DNA of 22,118 nt from Planctomycetota bacterium (GTDB lineage Bacteria > Planctomycetota > PUPC01 > JACPCR01): contig JASLXP010001286.1 of the NCBI GenBank assembly GCA_030740295.1, forward strand, positions 1-22,118, in the 5' to 3' direction. This document shows, piece after piece, positions 1-7,749 of the stretch. Every line of letters begins with the position of its first letter. Position 1 is the stretch's first letter. The translations under genes were made by a program, and so were the position numbers. The notes beneath the pieces are model-generated. The model was given only the letters and a program-made list of their open reading frames with translations. It was not told where the DNA came from and ran no database searches.

Positions 1-998
1 GCCCATTTCTCCAGCTTCTGCCCGTCGATCTCGAGAATCAGGTCGCCCTTTTTGAGCCCGGCCCTTTCAGCGGGTCCGTCCGGCATTAACTTGCCTGCTG
101 CAGCGAGAGGGAAGCTCTTCCTTCTGGTACCAAAACCGACAACTTTGACCTTGGAAATGGTTGCCTTGACTGTCTTGGGATCTTCGTAGGAAGGATGTTC
201 GTTCTCCGAAGGCCTGGTGCGCTCATAGACAATGCTGACTTCTTTGCCGGGATTGGTCTCGATGTACTCCATAATGGCGGACCATTTCGTCTGGTCCCGG
301 CCATCGAGCTGAATGATGCGATCGCCTCGCTTCAGGCCGGCCTCCGCGCCGGGGCTGCCGGGAACGACATCCCAGATCGTCGAGGCGGAGTATGGGGCAA
401 AGCCGATGACCTTGCTGTCCTTGTCTGCAATGACCGTTTTTGTACGAGTCTTGCCCTCAGGATCGAGATAGGTGATCGTGTGCCGGGCGCCGAAATCGGC
501 CAGCATCAGACGAAGCCGAACTTCTGGGAATGAGAGAACCGTCTGGCCGTTAACCGCGGTGATTCGTGAACCGTCGGGAATACCAGCTCGCGCCGCAATA
601 CTGTTTTCAGCCACGTCGACAAGGGTGGAAGGCTGATTGATGCCGATCAGGTAGACCAGCATCGCAGCCGGGATGGCAAAGATGATATTCATGGCCGGAC
701 CGGCGATGATGACTGCGGCGCGCTCCCATGGCTTCTTTCCAAAAAACTCGTCGGACTTTGGCTTTTCTCCAGGGACGGCCATCTCGCCCGCCATCTTCAC
801 GTATCCGCCGAGCGGGATGTAAGAGACTACGTATCTGGTGTCACCGCGCGTAAATCCAAAAATGACAGGTCCGAAACCGAGTGAGAATTTCTCGACGCGT
901 ATGCCGACCCATTTGGCCACGAGGAAGTGACCCAACTCGTGTACAAAGATGAGCATCCCGAAACCGAGGACGACCTGGATGATAAAAAAGATGTTCAT
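1..998 (-). CDS. rseP: RseP-like site-2 zinc metalloprotease (partial)
   Basis: Intramembrane zinc protease of the M50 / site-2 protease family, which in other bacteria cleaves anti-sigma factors or signal-peptide remnants in the inner membrane. About 332 N-terminal residues are visible and the C-terminal part lies beyond base 1. The first membrane segment carries the zinc and catalytic motif HELGH at residues 20-24, followed by a second hydrophobic segment near residues 95-120. Three PDZ-like stretches follow in one frame, ending respectively in SRITAVNGQ, DRIIQLDGR and DLILEIDGQ; E. coli RseP has two. The second metal-binding motif would be in the missing part. The ATG at 996-998 is preceded by AGGGAG about 12 bases upstream, and only 7 bases separate it from the dxr stop, so the two genes are probably co-transcribed. 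The dxr-rseP order is common in bacteria. Confidence 0.93.
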   Translation of the reverse strand, partial: MNIFFIIQVVLGFGMLIFVHELGHFLVAKWVGIRVEKFSLGFGPVIFGFTRGDTRYVVSYIPLGGYVKMAGEMAVPGEKPKSDEFFGKKPWERAAVIIAGPAMNIIFAIPAAMLVYLIGINQPSTLVDVAENSIAARAGIPDGSRITAVNGQTVLSFPEVRLRLMLADFGARHTITYLDPEGKTRTKTVIADKDSKVIGFAPYSASTIWDVVPGSPGAEAGLKRGDRIIQLDGRDQTKWSAIMEYIETNPGKEVSIVYERTRPSENEHPSYEDPKTVKATISKVKVVGFGTRRKSFPLAAAGKLMPDGPAERAGLKKGDLILEIDGQKLEKW

Positions 999-1005
999 CT
1001 GGTAA

Positions 1006-2160
1006 TCAATTCTCCCTAACCCAGTTCCCCGCCTGTTGACGCGCCCATCCATCCGCGGCAAACACCTCTTCGAGACTGGGCTTTGCATTGACTTCGTGCG
1101 CGTCCATGACACTTTCCACGAGTTCGAATATCTCAAGGAAGCTGATTTGCCGCTCGAAAAACAGGTTTACGGCGACCTCGTTTGCAGCGTTCATCACGGC
1201 GCCGAGAGTACCGCCTTCGCTTGCGGCGCGGAAACCCATCTTTAACGACGGAAATTTCTCAAAATCCGGTTTGCTGAAATTGAGCTCACCGATCTGCGAC
1301 CAGTCCGGCGGAGGGACAGGGCTCTTCATGCGTTTGGGATAGGTGATGGCCAGTTGTATGGGCACACGCATGTCAGGTAAACCGAGCTGGGCGATGACCG
1401 ACCCGTCGCAGTACTCGACCATCGAGTGGACTATGGACTGCGGATGGACGACGACATCGATCTTGTCGGCGGGCATGTTAAAGAGCCAGTGGGCTTCGAT
1501 GATCTCGAGGGACTTGTTCATCATCGTCGCTGAATCAATGGTGATTTTACGCCCCATATCCCAAGTCGGATGCTTCAATGCCTGTTCAGGCGTGATGCCT
1601 TGAAATTCTTCTTTGGGCGTTTCACGGAATGGGCCACCCGATGCAGTAAGCAGCAGTCTGTTCACTTCTCCGTGATTGCCGGATTTGAGCGACTGAAACA
1701 GAGCGCTGTGCTCGCTGTCGACCGGGATGATTTCCGCACCAGAATCCTGTGCGAGCGGATTCAAAATCTCACCGGCCATGACGAGTGCCTCCTTGTTGGC
1801 AAGCCCGACCCGCTTGCCGGCTTTGACCGCCTCGACCGCTGCCGGCAGCGCGGACGCTCCGGAGATGCCCATGATGACGATGTCCACCTCAGGATCGCAG
1901 GCGAGGTCGCAAATGCCGTCCGTGCCTTCAAGGACTTCGGTTGGGTGCCCATTGAGTGACTGCCGCAACTCTACCGCGGCCTCCGGCTGAAACATGGCCG
2001 CCCGTCGCGGCCTGAATTCATCAATCTGCCTGGCGACGGCATCCCAGTTACTGCCGGCCGCTACAGAGACGATCTCGAATGGCTCGCCCAGCCCTCGAAC
2101 CACGTCGAGCGTGCTGGTGCCGATTGATCCTGTAGAGCCAAGCAGTGCAATACGATGCAT
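1006..2160 (-). CDS. dxr: 1-deoxy-D-xylulose 5-phosphate reductoisomerase
   Basis: Converts 1-deoxy-D-xylulose 5-phosphate to 2-C-methyl-D-erythritol 4-phosphate with NADPH, the first committed step of the MEP isoprenoid pathway in the cytoplasm. The 384-residue product has the usual family length. Visible signatures are the NADPH-binding GSTGSIG at residues 8-14, GLANKEALVMAG near 119-130, the metal ligands in PVDSEHSA (D148, E150), TASGGPFR at 172-179, the flexible-loop region HPTWDMGRKITIDS, and NKSLEIIEAHW at 215-225 with E219 as third ligand. The frame is open for 64 more codons upstream, but family proteins begin at MHRIALLGSTGSIG, so the ATG at 2158-2160 was chosen. No strong ribosome-binding site precedes it. 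It lies just upstream of the rseP-like gene in an apparent operon. Confidence 0.97.
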   Translation of the reverse strand: MHRIALLGSTGSIGTSTLDVVRGLGEPFEIVSVAAGSNWDAVARQIDEFRPRRAAMFQPEAAVELRQSLNGHPTEVLEGTDGICDLACDPEVDIVIMGISGASALPAAVEAVKAGKRVGLANKEALVMAGEILNPLAQDSGAEIIPVDSEHSALFQSLKSGNHGEVNRLLLTASGGPFRETPKEEFQGITPEQALKHPTWDMGRKITIDSATMMNKSLEIIEAHWLFNMPADKIDVVVHPQSIVHSMVEYCDGSVIAQLGLPDMRVPIQLAITYPKRMKSPVPPPDWSQIGELNFSKPDFEKFPSLKMGFRAASEGGTLGAVMNAANEVAVNLFFERQISFLEIFELVESVMDAHEVNAKPSLEEVFAADGWARQQAGNWVREN

Positions 2161-2515
2161 GTGATTGAGATGCCCGCGGTGAGAATGACCCGGGTGAGCC
2201 TGTCGGTTTGGCAGTTGAATGATGTGCCGTCGTGAAGCGAGTGGGAGTATAGTCGGGGCCTGTGGGGTCGCAATTTGGCAGGACGCGCGGTCTCCAAAAC
2301 CAAAGGCCTGCTGCAGGACCTCCGGAGCGACTGGTTTGAAAAGTGTCGTCATAAGACCGCAACCAATCCTCTAAACCGCTGGAAAGCGCGAGCGGCGGAT
2401 CTGGGAACTCCGGAGAATGGAAGTATAGTCCTGACCGTGCGACTGCCCTGTCTGAATCTTCCCGGGACGGTCCACAGAAACTCGGATCAGCGAACAATCA
2501 CCGGAGCCACGGCAC
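2161..2515. other. Divergent intergenic region between dxr and subtilase
   Basis: About 355 bases separate the two divergent starts. Open frames here on either strand show no recognisable domain and look like chance frames. The only signals seen are the candidate dxr promoter and a second copy of the octamer GTATAGTC (2247-2254 and 2423-2430). No cdsA or uppS gene, frequent dxr neighbours in other bacteria, is present. Confidence 0.5.
2246..2273 (-). promoter_or_regulatory. Candidate sigma-70-type promoter for dxr-rseP
   Basis: On the minus strand TTGCGA (2273-2268) and TATACT (2251-2246) are separated by 16 bases. This is a good -10 and a 4/6 -35, and would give a 5' leader of roughly 80 bases before the dxr ATG. 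A second TATACT on the same strand at 2427-2422 has no convincing -35. The call is by eye only. Confidence 0.4.
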
Positions 2516-4180
2516 GTGAGATTATCGAATAGCAGAATATTGGGGTCTGTTGTTGGGGCATTGAATTCCAGATTTCAACTTTCGAGGGTTCTGCTTGCAC
2601 TCGCCCTGATGACAGGAGGAGGCCGCCCCGCATTTGCCGAGGTAGACCGTTTGGATCCTGTCCTTGATGACCCGGCGAAAACCTATCCAGTGTTCGTTCG
2701 GATGGAAGAACAGTTGTTTCGGAAAGCAGGAGAATATGAAGCCTTCTGCAAAACCAATAAGAAACTGCGCAGCGAACTCCGTGACTGGGTCCTTGAAACT
2801 CTCCAGTCGAAAAGCAATGCGTCGTGGGAACAGATTGAGGGGATGATCGGTGAATTGCAGAAGGAAGGTTCACTGAAGAACGTGAAGCGCTATTGGATCG
2901 TCAATGGATTTGCATGTCTGGCCACAGGAAAAGCGTGCAGACGATTGGCGGAGAGCGACCTTGTTTCCTTCGTCTATCTGCAGCGAATTCAGAGCGCTCC
3001 TTTGCATGCGCGCCCAGTGAGGGCCCTGCAGAATCAGGAAAGATTCAAAAGTGTCTACCAGTCCGTAATTCAGGAATGGAAAGATGACTCGGCCGAGGTT
3101 TTTTCAGCGGAAGGGCTGCTCATCCCCTGGAACGTGAAAAGAGTGAAAGGGGATCTGGCATGGGCTGAGGGTACGACAGGCAGCGGCGTAACCATCGCGC
3201 TGATGGATACAGGCATGATGGTGTCCTCCTCCCTGGTGCGTGCGCTGTGGAGGAACCGTAAGGAGGAGCTGAACGGCAAAGATGATGATGGTAACGGCTA
3301 CGTAGATGATCTGTTTGGTTACGATTTCAATCGTCAGTTCTGGTACGCCCTCGGTGACGGCCCGGCTATCACCCATGGCAGCATGTGTGCAGGCATCATG
3401 GTCGGTCGCCCCCTCAACAAGCTGAAGATGGTGACGGGAATCGCCCCACGTGCGCGGGTGATGGTCCTCCGAGGCATGGGGCATTTGAAAGCCTACGAAT
3501 ACGCACTTCGCAACGGAGCTGACATTTTGTCCATGAGCTACATGTGGCCGGGGAGAGAACTCGGAAACTTCCGCGGCATCTATCGATTGGCTCACGAGCA
3601 CCTGGCGGCTGGCGGCATTGTATCCGTCGGGGGAGCAGGAAACTTTGGTCCTGGCAGCCGCAGGGCTGCTCAGCCGGCTGGGAAACAGATTGCTCTTCCC
3701 AAAGACATTCCCTGCGTCATCGCGGCCGCCGGCATCCTGAAAGATGGGACACGTCCGGGCTTCAGCAGCGCTGGACCGTGCTATTGGGAAGACGTCAAGT
3801 TCTACGGTGACTATCCGAAGTCACGCCCGCTCACGAAACCGGATGTCACAGGCTGTATCGGCGGCTATCCGGTTTGGGGGCGTCCCGGATTAGCACGGAA
3901 TCCCAGGACCAGATACAAGCTGATCAGTGATGAGGGACGGAGCATGGGTCTGATCGAGGGCCCCAAGGGGAATTCGTTCTCAGGCCCTCACGCTGGCGGG
4001 GTCGCCGCGCTTATGCTGTCCGCCAATCCTGATCTTAACGCGTGGGAAGTCAAAGCCCTCATGGAACAGACCTGCAAAGACCTGGGCGATAAAGGCAAAG
4101 ACCCTGAATTCGGTGCAGGGCTCTTGGATGCCCTCGCGGCTGTGCAAGCGGCAAAAGCTCTTCAAAAGAAAGCTGACTGA
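2516..4180 (+). CDS. Secreted subtilisin-like serine protease (S8 family)
   Basis: Subtilase expected to act outside the cytoplasmic membrane. The 554-residue product starts with GTG, with GGAG 9 bases upstream. Residues 20-41 look like a signal peptide (hydrophobic RVLLALALM, then AFA before EV). A region of about 180 residues without recognisable motifs precedes the catalytic domain and may be a propeptide. The triad is visible: Asp231 in IALMDTGM, His287 in THGSMCAGI, and Ser487 in GNSFSGPHAGG; Asn376 in GAGNFG is the likely oxyanion residue. The stretch DDDGNGYVDDLFGYDF at 256-271 is typical of many bacterial subtilases. The His and Ser motifs depart from the usual HGTHVAG and GTSMAxP, but the catalytic residues are intact. 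The gene converges on the prenyl synthase with 29 bases between stops. The substrate is unknown. Confidence 0.93.
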   Translation: MRLSNSRILGSVVGALNSRFQLSRVLLALALMTGGGRPAFAEVDRLDPVLDDPAKTYPVFVRMEEQLFRKAGEYEAFCKTNKKLRSELRDWVLETLQSKSNASWEQIEGMIGELQKEGSLKNVKRYWIVNGFACLATGKACRRLAESDLVSFVYLQRIQSAPLHARPVRALQNQERFKSVYQSVIQEWKDDSAEVFSAEGLLIPWNVKRVKGDLAWAEGTTGSGVTIALMDTGMMVSSSLVRALWRNRKEELNGKDDDGNGYVDDLFGYDFNRQFWYALGDGPAITHGSMCAGIMVGRPLNKLKMVTGIAPRARVMVLRGMGHLKAYEYALRNGADILSMSYMWPGRELGNFRGIYRLAHEHLAAGGIVSVGGAGNFGPGSRRAAQPAGKQIALPKDIPCVIAAAGILKDGTRPGFSSAGPCYWEDVKFYGDYPKSRPLTKPDVTGCIGGYPVWGRPGLARNPRTRYKLISDEGRSMGLIEGPKGNSFSGPHAGGVAALMLSANPDLNAWEVKALMEQTCKDLGDKGKDPEFGAGLLDALAAVQAAKALQKKAD

Positions 4181-4209
4181 CGATGGATTACGGCGATGCC
4201 AGGTTCTTC

Positions 4210-5277
4210 TCAGACATTCCGCTCGATCAGAAAATCAGCGAACGCCTTCAGTTTGTTCTTTGCTTCCGATTCAGGAAGCTCTGATTCCATTTCGTCCCAT
4301 GCCTCACTGACAATCTCCCTGGCGCGCTGCCTGGCAAATTCGATGCTTTCGGTTTTGTGAATGATCTCGACCGCTTCACGGATGAGGGCCTGATCGTTGG
4401 TGTGCAGGGACAGGATCTCACGGAGCCGAGCGGCATGTTCAGGCGCGGCACTTTCCAGACAGTGAATGACGATCAGCGTGCGTTTGCCTTCGTGAATGTC
4501 TTCACCGAAGCCTTTGCCTTCGGCGAATTCTTCACTGTCGAGATTGAGGATGTCATCCTGAATCTGAAAACCGACACCAACCGATTCCGCGAAGCGGCCG
4601 ATGGCTTCAATCTGTGAATCAGAAGCGCCGGCCAGTAGAGCCGAGAGCTTGCAGCTCAGCCGTGCAAGGGTACCGGTCTTGTACGCACACATCTGAAGGT
4701 ATTCATCGATATTTGGCTCCTTGTTGCCCGAATGCCACCAGATGTCGAAGCCCTGTCCGAAATGAAGGTTGATCATCTCCTGCGAATAGAGCTCGTAGGC
4801 CTTGATGATCGCCGCCGGAGAATAGTCATCCTTGCGCTGCTTCAGTGCGAGCAACGGAAGAAAGTAAAGGGCGTTGCCTGCATTGATGGAGACGTCGAGA
4901 TCGTAAACCAGATGGAGGCAAGGCTTGCCGCGGCGGAGCTCGCTCTGATCTTCAATATCGTCGATGACGAGCGTGCCGTTGTGCACGAGTTCACAGATGG
5001 CCACGAAATCGATCACGTCATCTTTCTGCGCACCCAGCGCTTCAGCTACAAGCAGCAGGAGGGCCGGTCGCCAACGTTTGCCGCCGCGGTCGAGGAACTC
5101 CCAGATCGGTTCGGAAAGCGCCTTGGTTGCCGTTTCGATGTCGTATGCGAACCGCGCTTTTCCGCAGATAGCCTCGATATTCGCATCCGAAAATGCGCGT
5201 GGAATGTACTCCTCCAACTTCGGCTCGATCTCGCTCTTGGATTCTTCCAGGACCTCCAGAATGTTGATGTTGGACAT
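4210..5277 (-). CDS. Polyprenyl diphosphate synthase
   Basis: Trans-prenyltransferase that condenses isopentenyl diphosphate onto allylic diphosphates; product length cannot be read from the sequence. The protein is 355 residues from the chosen ATG at 5275-5277. Motifs are GGKRWRP at 65-71 (isopentenyl diphosphate binding), the first aspartate-rich motif DDIEDQSELRRG at 106-117, KTGTL at 200-204, and the second motif QDDILNLD at 240-247, in which the fifth position is Asn rather than Asp, as in some GGPP synthases. The frame continues 35 codons upstream, but that extension translates a heptamer array and carries no family homology, so MSNINILEVL was taken as the start. No clear ribosome-binding site is seen. 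It uses products of the pathway that dxr opens, though the genes are not adjacent. Confidence 0.93.
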   Translation of the reverse strand: MSNINILEVLEESKSEIEPKLEEYIPRAFSDANIEAICGKARFAYDIETATKALSEPIWEFLDRGGKRWRPALLLLVAEALGAQKDDVIDFVAICELVHNGTLVIDDIEDQSELRRGKPCLHLVYDLDVSINAGNALYFLPLLALKQRKDDYSPAAIIKAYELYSQEMINLHFGQGFDIWWHSGNKEPNIDEYLQMCAYKTGTLARLSCKLSALLAGASDSQIEAIGRFAESVGVGFQIQDDILNLDSEEFAEGKGFGEDIHEGKRTLIVIHCLESAAPEHAARLREILSLHTNDQALIREAVEIIHKTESIEFARQRAREIVSEAWDEMESELPESEAKNKLKAFADFLIERNV

Positions 5278-5347
5278 GGTGATATGCGCTGCAGGAAGGA
5301 AGGGAGGATTCAACTTGGGAGGGCCTGAAAAAGCAAGCGGACGTACT

Positions 5348-5368
5348 GCGTAATGAGTAATGAGTAAG
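5348..5368. repeat. Heptamer array, inverted orientation (3 units)
   Basis: Three tandem 7-bp units, one GCGTAAT then two GAGTAA(T/G), with a possible degenerate ACGTACT before them. It is base-for-base the same as the array at 9158-9178 and is the reverse complement of the unit type at 5445-5472, which it faces across 76 bases. Confidence 0.85.
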
Positions 5369-5385
5369 TTTCCGGCTGGCATGCA

Positions 5386-5445
5386 TGGGCCGCTCTGGAC
5401 AGAATTCTGAAACCAAAGACTGCTGTCCGGCCTTGAGAGGGCCCA
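5386..5445. repeat. Inverted repeat nested between heptamer arrays
   Basis: TGGGCC plus CTCTGGACAG (5386-5391, 5393-5402) can pair with CTGTCC, AGAG and GGCCCA (5423-5428, 5436-5439, 5440-5445). The stem has a one-base bulge on the left and a 7-base bulge on the right, and the 20-base loop contains GAATTC. It sits inside the two inverted heptamer arrays, so the whole interval 5348-5472 could fold into one long hairpin. Confidence 0.55.
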
Positions 5446-5472
5446 TTACTCATTACGCATTACTCATTACGC
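5445..5472. repeat. Heptamer array ATTACTC/ATTACGC (4 units) before a start codon
   Basis: Four perfect tandem 7-bp units alternating ATTACTC and ATTACGC. The array ends two bases before the Gfo/Idh ATG at 5475, so it takes the place of a ribosome-binding site. Confidence 0.9.
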
Positions 5473-5474
5473 TC

Positions 5475-6518
5475 ATGTCCAAGCTCAGAATAGCCATGGT
5501 CGGTTGCGGCGGGCTGCCGAACGGAAATCTCCTTCCCGCCATTCAAGTGATCGAAGAACTCGAGCTCGTAGCCACCTGCGACCTTCGCGAGGAAGCAGCG
5601 CAGAAGACTGCGGAAAAATTCGGTGCGCCGCGGTTCTACACCGACTACCTGAAGCTGTTCGATGAAGAAGAACTTGACGGAGTAGTCGTGGCTGCCCCGC
5701 CCGATGTGCACGCGATGATTGGAACTGAAGCGCTCGGCCGAGGTCTGCATCTCTTTACCGAAAAGCCGCCGGCCATGACGGCCGCCCGCGCGAAGGAATT
5801 TCGAGACGCGGCAAAGGGGACATCGCTGAAGGTGCTGATGGGTACGGTCCAGCGGCATTGTCCGGTAAACCAGATGGCCAAAGAGATCATGGAACGCGAA
5901 TCCTTCGGCACACCCATGGCCTACCAGGCGCGATACATCTGCCCCGGGCCGGGCATGCGGATGGATTGGGGAATGAATCGTGAATCGAGTGACGACATGT
6001 TTCGGTTCTTTTTCCTCGACCACATCATTCATCACATTGACGTCTGCCGTTTCTTTATGGGCGAGATCGTTGCCGTGTCTGCATTCCGCAGCGATCTCGA
6101 AGGAGAGTTGTATGCCGCAAACATCAACTTTCGTTTTGCCTCCGGCGCGACCGGCAGCCAGCTCATGGCATTCCGATCACCTTCTTTTGAGAACCGGTCA
6201 TTGATTGTCGGCTCGGGGCCGGCATGGGTGGAAACGCAAAACTGGACGAAGCTCGAATACGCGTGCCCGGACTTACCGGTCGGCAAGGGCTTCTATAACG
6301 ACAACCCAGTCATCAAGTGGGACGGCGGCATCTCTTACCAGGGCGGAGTGAATCGACCAGGCTATCGCGAAGAGCTCACCACGTGGGCAAGGGCCATCCT
6401 GGACGACACGGATTGCGCGGCCAACCTCGAAGACGGTTATCGTGATATGCTCGTCATCGATGCCATCATTGAAAGCACAGAAGGCGCGGGGGAGGTGGCT
6501 ATCGAGCCGGAAGAGTGA
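5475..6518 (+). CDS. Gfo/Idh/MocA-family oxidoreductase
   Basis: NAD(P)-dependent oxidoreductase or dehydratase of the Gfo/Idh/MocA family, usually acting on sugars, inositols or their derivatives; the substrate cannot be told from sequence. The product is 347 residues. The N-terminal Rossmann start is IAMVGCGG at residues 6-13, the family motif TEKPPAM is at 95-101 with Lys97, and DHIIHHID at 182-189 carries the likely active-site histidines. MSKLRIAMVGCGG is the natural start; the frame stays open upstream to an ATG at 5385, but that stretch is heptamer repeat. No Shine-Dalgarno sequence is visible because the heptamer array abuts the ATG. The segment at 5974-5987 inside the gene matches the GAATCGT array just after the stop. 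An SGNH hydrolase gene follows after 46 bases. Confidence 0.92.
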   Translation: MSKLRIAMVGCGGLPNGNLLPAIQVIEELELVATCDLREEAAQKTAEKFGAPRFYTDYLKLFDEEELDGVVVAAPPDVHAMIGTEALGRGLHLFTEKPPAMTAARAKEFRDAAKGTSLKVLMGTVQRHCPVNQMAKEIMERESFGTPMAYQARYICPGPGMRMDWGMNRESSDDMFRFFFLDHIIHHIDVCRFFMGEIVAVSAFRSDLEGELYAANINFRFASGATGSQLMAFRSPSFENRSLIVGSGPAWVETQNWTKLEYACPDLPVGKGFYNDNPVIKWDGGISYQGGVNRPGYREELTTWARAILDDTDCAANLEDGYRDMLVIDAIIESTEGAGEVAIEPEE

Positions 6519-6537
6519 ATCGTGAATCGTGAATGGA
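6517..6537. repeat. Heptamer array GAATCGT
   Basis: Two perfect GAATCGT units followed by a degenerate GAATGGA. The array begins within the stop codon of the Gfo/Idh gene. TGAATCGTGAATCG at 6516-6529 is also found exactly at 5974-5987 inside that gene. The unit is unrelated to the ATTACTC unit. Confidence 0.75.
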
Positions 6538-6564
6538 TGGCTTTAGCTCTGTCAGTTCTTATCG

Positions 6565-7713
6565 ATGAAGAAGAAATATCTGTTCCGCATCGTTGCTGCC
6601 GGAAGTGGTGTGCTGTTGCTGGCAGCCCTTGCAGAATTGTTTCTTCGGCTTACCGCGCCGGAGCGGGCAGAGCCATCACGAAACGAAAGCATCATCCTTT
6701 CCGAGCATTTGGATCTGCGTTACGAGTTTCGACCCAACGCGAAATCCGAATACAAAGGCATCCCCTGGCAAAGTAATTCGTCTGGTTTCCGCGATTACGA
6801 ATACAAGCTGGAAAAACCGGAGGGCGTTTATCGCATCATGCTCTTTGGCGACAGCGTCATGCACGGCGGTGACATGGTGCTGGAAAAAATCGCGGCCAAG
6901 CGTCTCGAGCGGATGTTGAATGAGCGGAATACAAAAGATGCTGACAGCAAGATTCAAAAGTATGAGGTCATCAATTGTGCGGCGGTCGGCTACGATTTCG
7001 GCCAGGCGGTGGCTGCACTCAAGCACAAAGGAATGCCATTCAAGCCCGATCTGGCCATCTTTGGATACTGTCTCAACGACCCCGACGTGGTGGCCGGTGA
7101 GCTCGAATCGATCGGCGAGCATCCTGAGCTATCGGGCCTGAAGCCGACCGGCCTGGCCAGACATTTCCAGCTCGCGCATCTCTTTTTTCAATACAGTCGC
7201 AGATATCAGGCAGCCCTGCGCGCGAGAAACCGGATCGAGGAATCGCTGCAGACTGTTCGTGATCCTTACGCCGGACTTGAGGAGATAAATCAAGGTCTCC
7301 TGGACGCCATGAAGCAACATATCGAAAAGCACGGATTCCCAGCTTCAACCGGCAAGTCGCACTACATGGACTATTTCGCAAGCCTGCACATCAACAGAAG
7401 CCGCTGGCTGCGAGTGCAGGACGCGCTGAGTGCCCTGGAAAAGTTGAAGACTGAAGGCGATTGCCGCGTCATGGTCGCTCTCCTCCCTTTATGCGTTGAT
7501 TTCAAGCCTTACTACCTTGAGCCGGTCCACAAGTTCCTCGACGCTGAAATCTCAAAGCACGAGTTTGAGGTCATTGATTTACACACCGTGTTGAAAGACG
7601 ATGATCCCCTGAAGCTCGCACTGAGCGACAGCGACCGGGTGCACTACAGCGAGTTTGGCCACCAGAGACTGGCGGAAGAGCTGTTCAAAGCCCTGACGGC
7701 TGAAAGGCCGTAG
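6565..7713 (+). CDS. Membrane-anchored SGNH/GDSL-family hydrolase
   Basis: SGNH-fold hydrolase (esterase or acetylhydrolase class) of 382 residues; the substrate is unknown. A basic start MKKKYLFR followed by a hydrophobic segment at about residues 8-28 predicts a signal anchor with the enzyme on the periplasmic side. Block I is FGDSVMHGG with Ser97, block III is FGYCLND with Asn171, and block V is DSDRVHYSEFGH with Asp357 and His360, so the catalytic set is complete. The segment LRYEFRPNAK at 51-60 before block I resembles the lead-in seen in many PVC-group proteins of this kind. No strong ribosome-binding site is visible. It lies between the Gfo/Idh and sulfatase genes on the same strand, with short gaps made largely of heptamer repeats. 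A carbohydrate esterase role is only a guess from context. Confidence 0.85.
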   Translation: MKKKYLFRIVAAGSGVLLLAALAELFLRLTAPERAEPSRNESIILSEHLDLRYEFRPNAKSEYKGIPWQSNSSGFRDYEYKLEKPEGVYRIMLFGDSVMHGGDMVLEKIAAKRLERMLNERNTKDADSKIQKYEVINCAAVGYDFGQAVAALKHKGMPFKPDLAIFGYCLNDPDVVAGELESIGEHPELSGLKPTGLARHFQLAHLFFQYSRRYQAALRARNRIEESLQTVRDPYAGLEEINQGLLDAMKQHIEKHGFPASTGKSHYMDYFASLHINRSRWLRVQDALSALEKLKTEGDCRVMVALLPLCVDFKPYYLEPVHKFLDAEISKHEFEVIDLHTVLKDDDPLKLALSDSDRVHYSEFGHQRLAEELFKALTAERP

Positions 7714-7719
7714 TGACTC

Positions 7720-7747
7720 ATTACGCATCACTCATTACTCATTACTC
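7720..7747. repeat. Heptamer array ATTACTC/ATTACGC (4 units) before sulfatase start
   Basis: Four tandem units: ATTACGC, a variant ATCACTC, and two ATTACTC. It fills 28 of the 36 bases between the SGNH stop and the sulfatase ATG at 7750, ending two bases before the ATG. No inverted partner array lies in this gap. Confidence 0.9.
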
Positions 7748-7749
7748 CC

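Noticed and set aside
2161..2352. 64-residue N-terminal extension of Dxr
   Set aside because: It has no family homology, is Pro/His-rich, and overlaps the candidate promoter. Family proteins start at the NADPH-binding strand.
5278..5382. 35-residue extension of the prenyl synthase
   Set aside because: It is largely a translation of the heptamer array (LLITHYA) and adds no domain.
5385..5474. 30-residue extension of the Gfo/Idh protein
   Set aside because: It translates the nested inverted repeat and heptamer array. The Rossmann start is at the later ATG.
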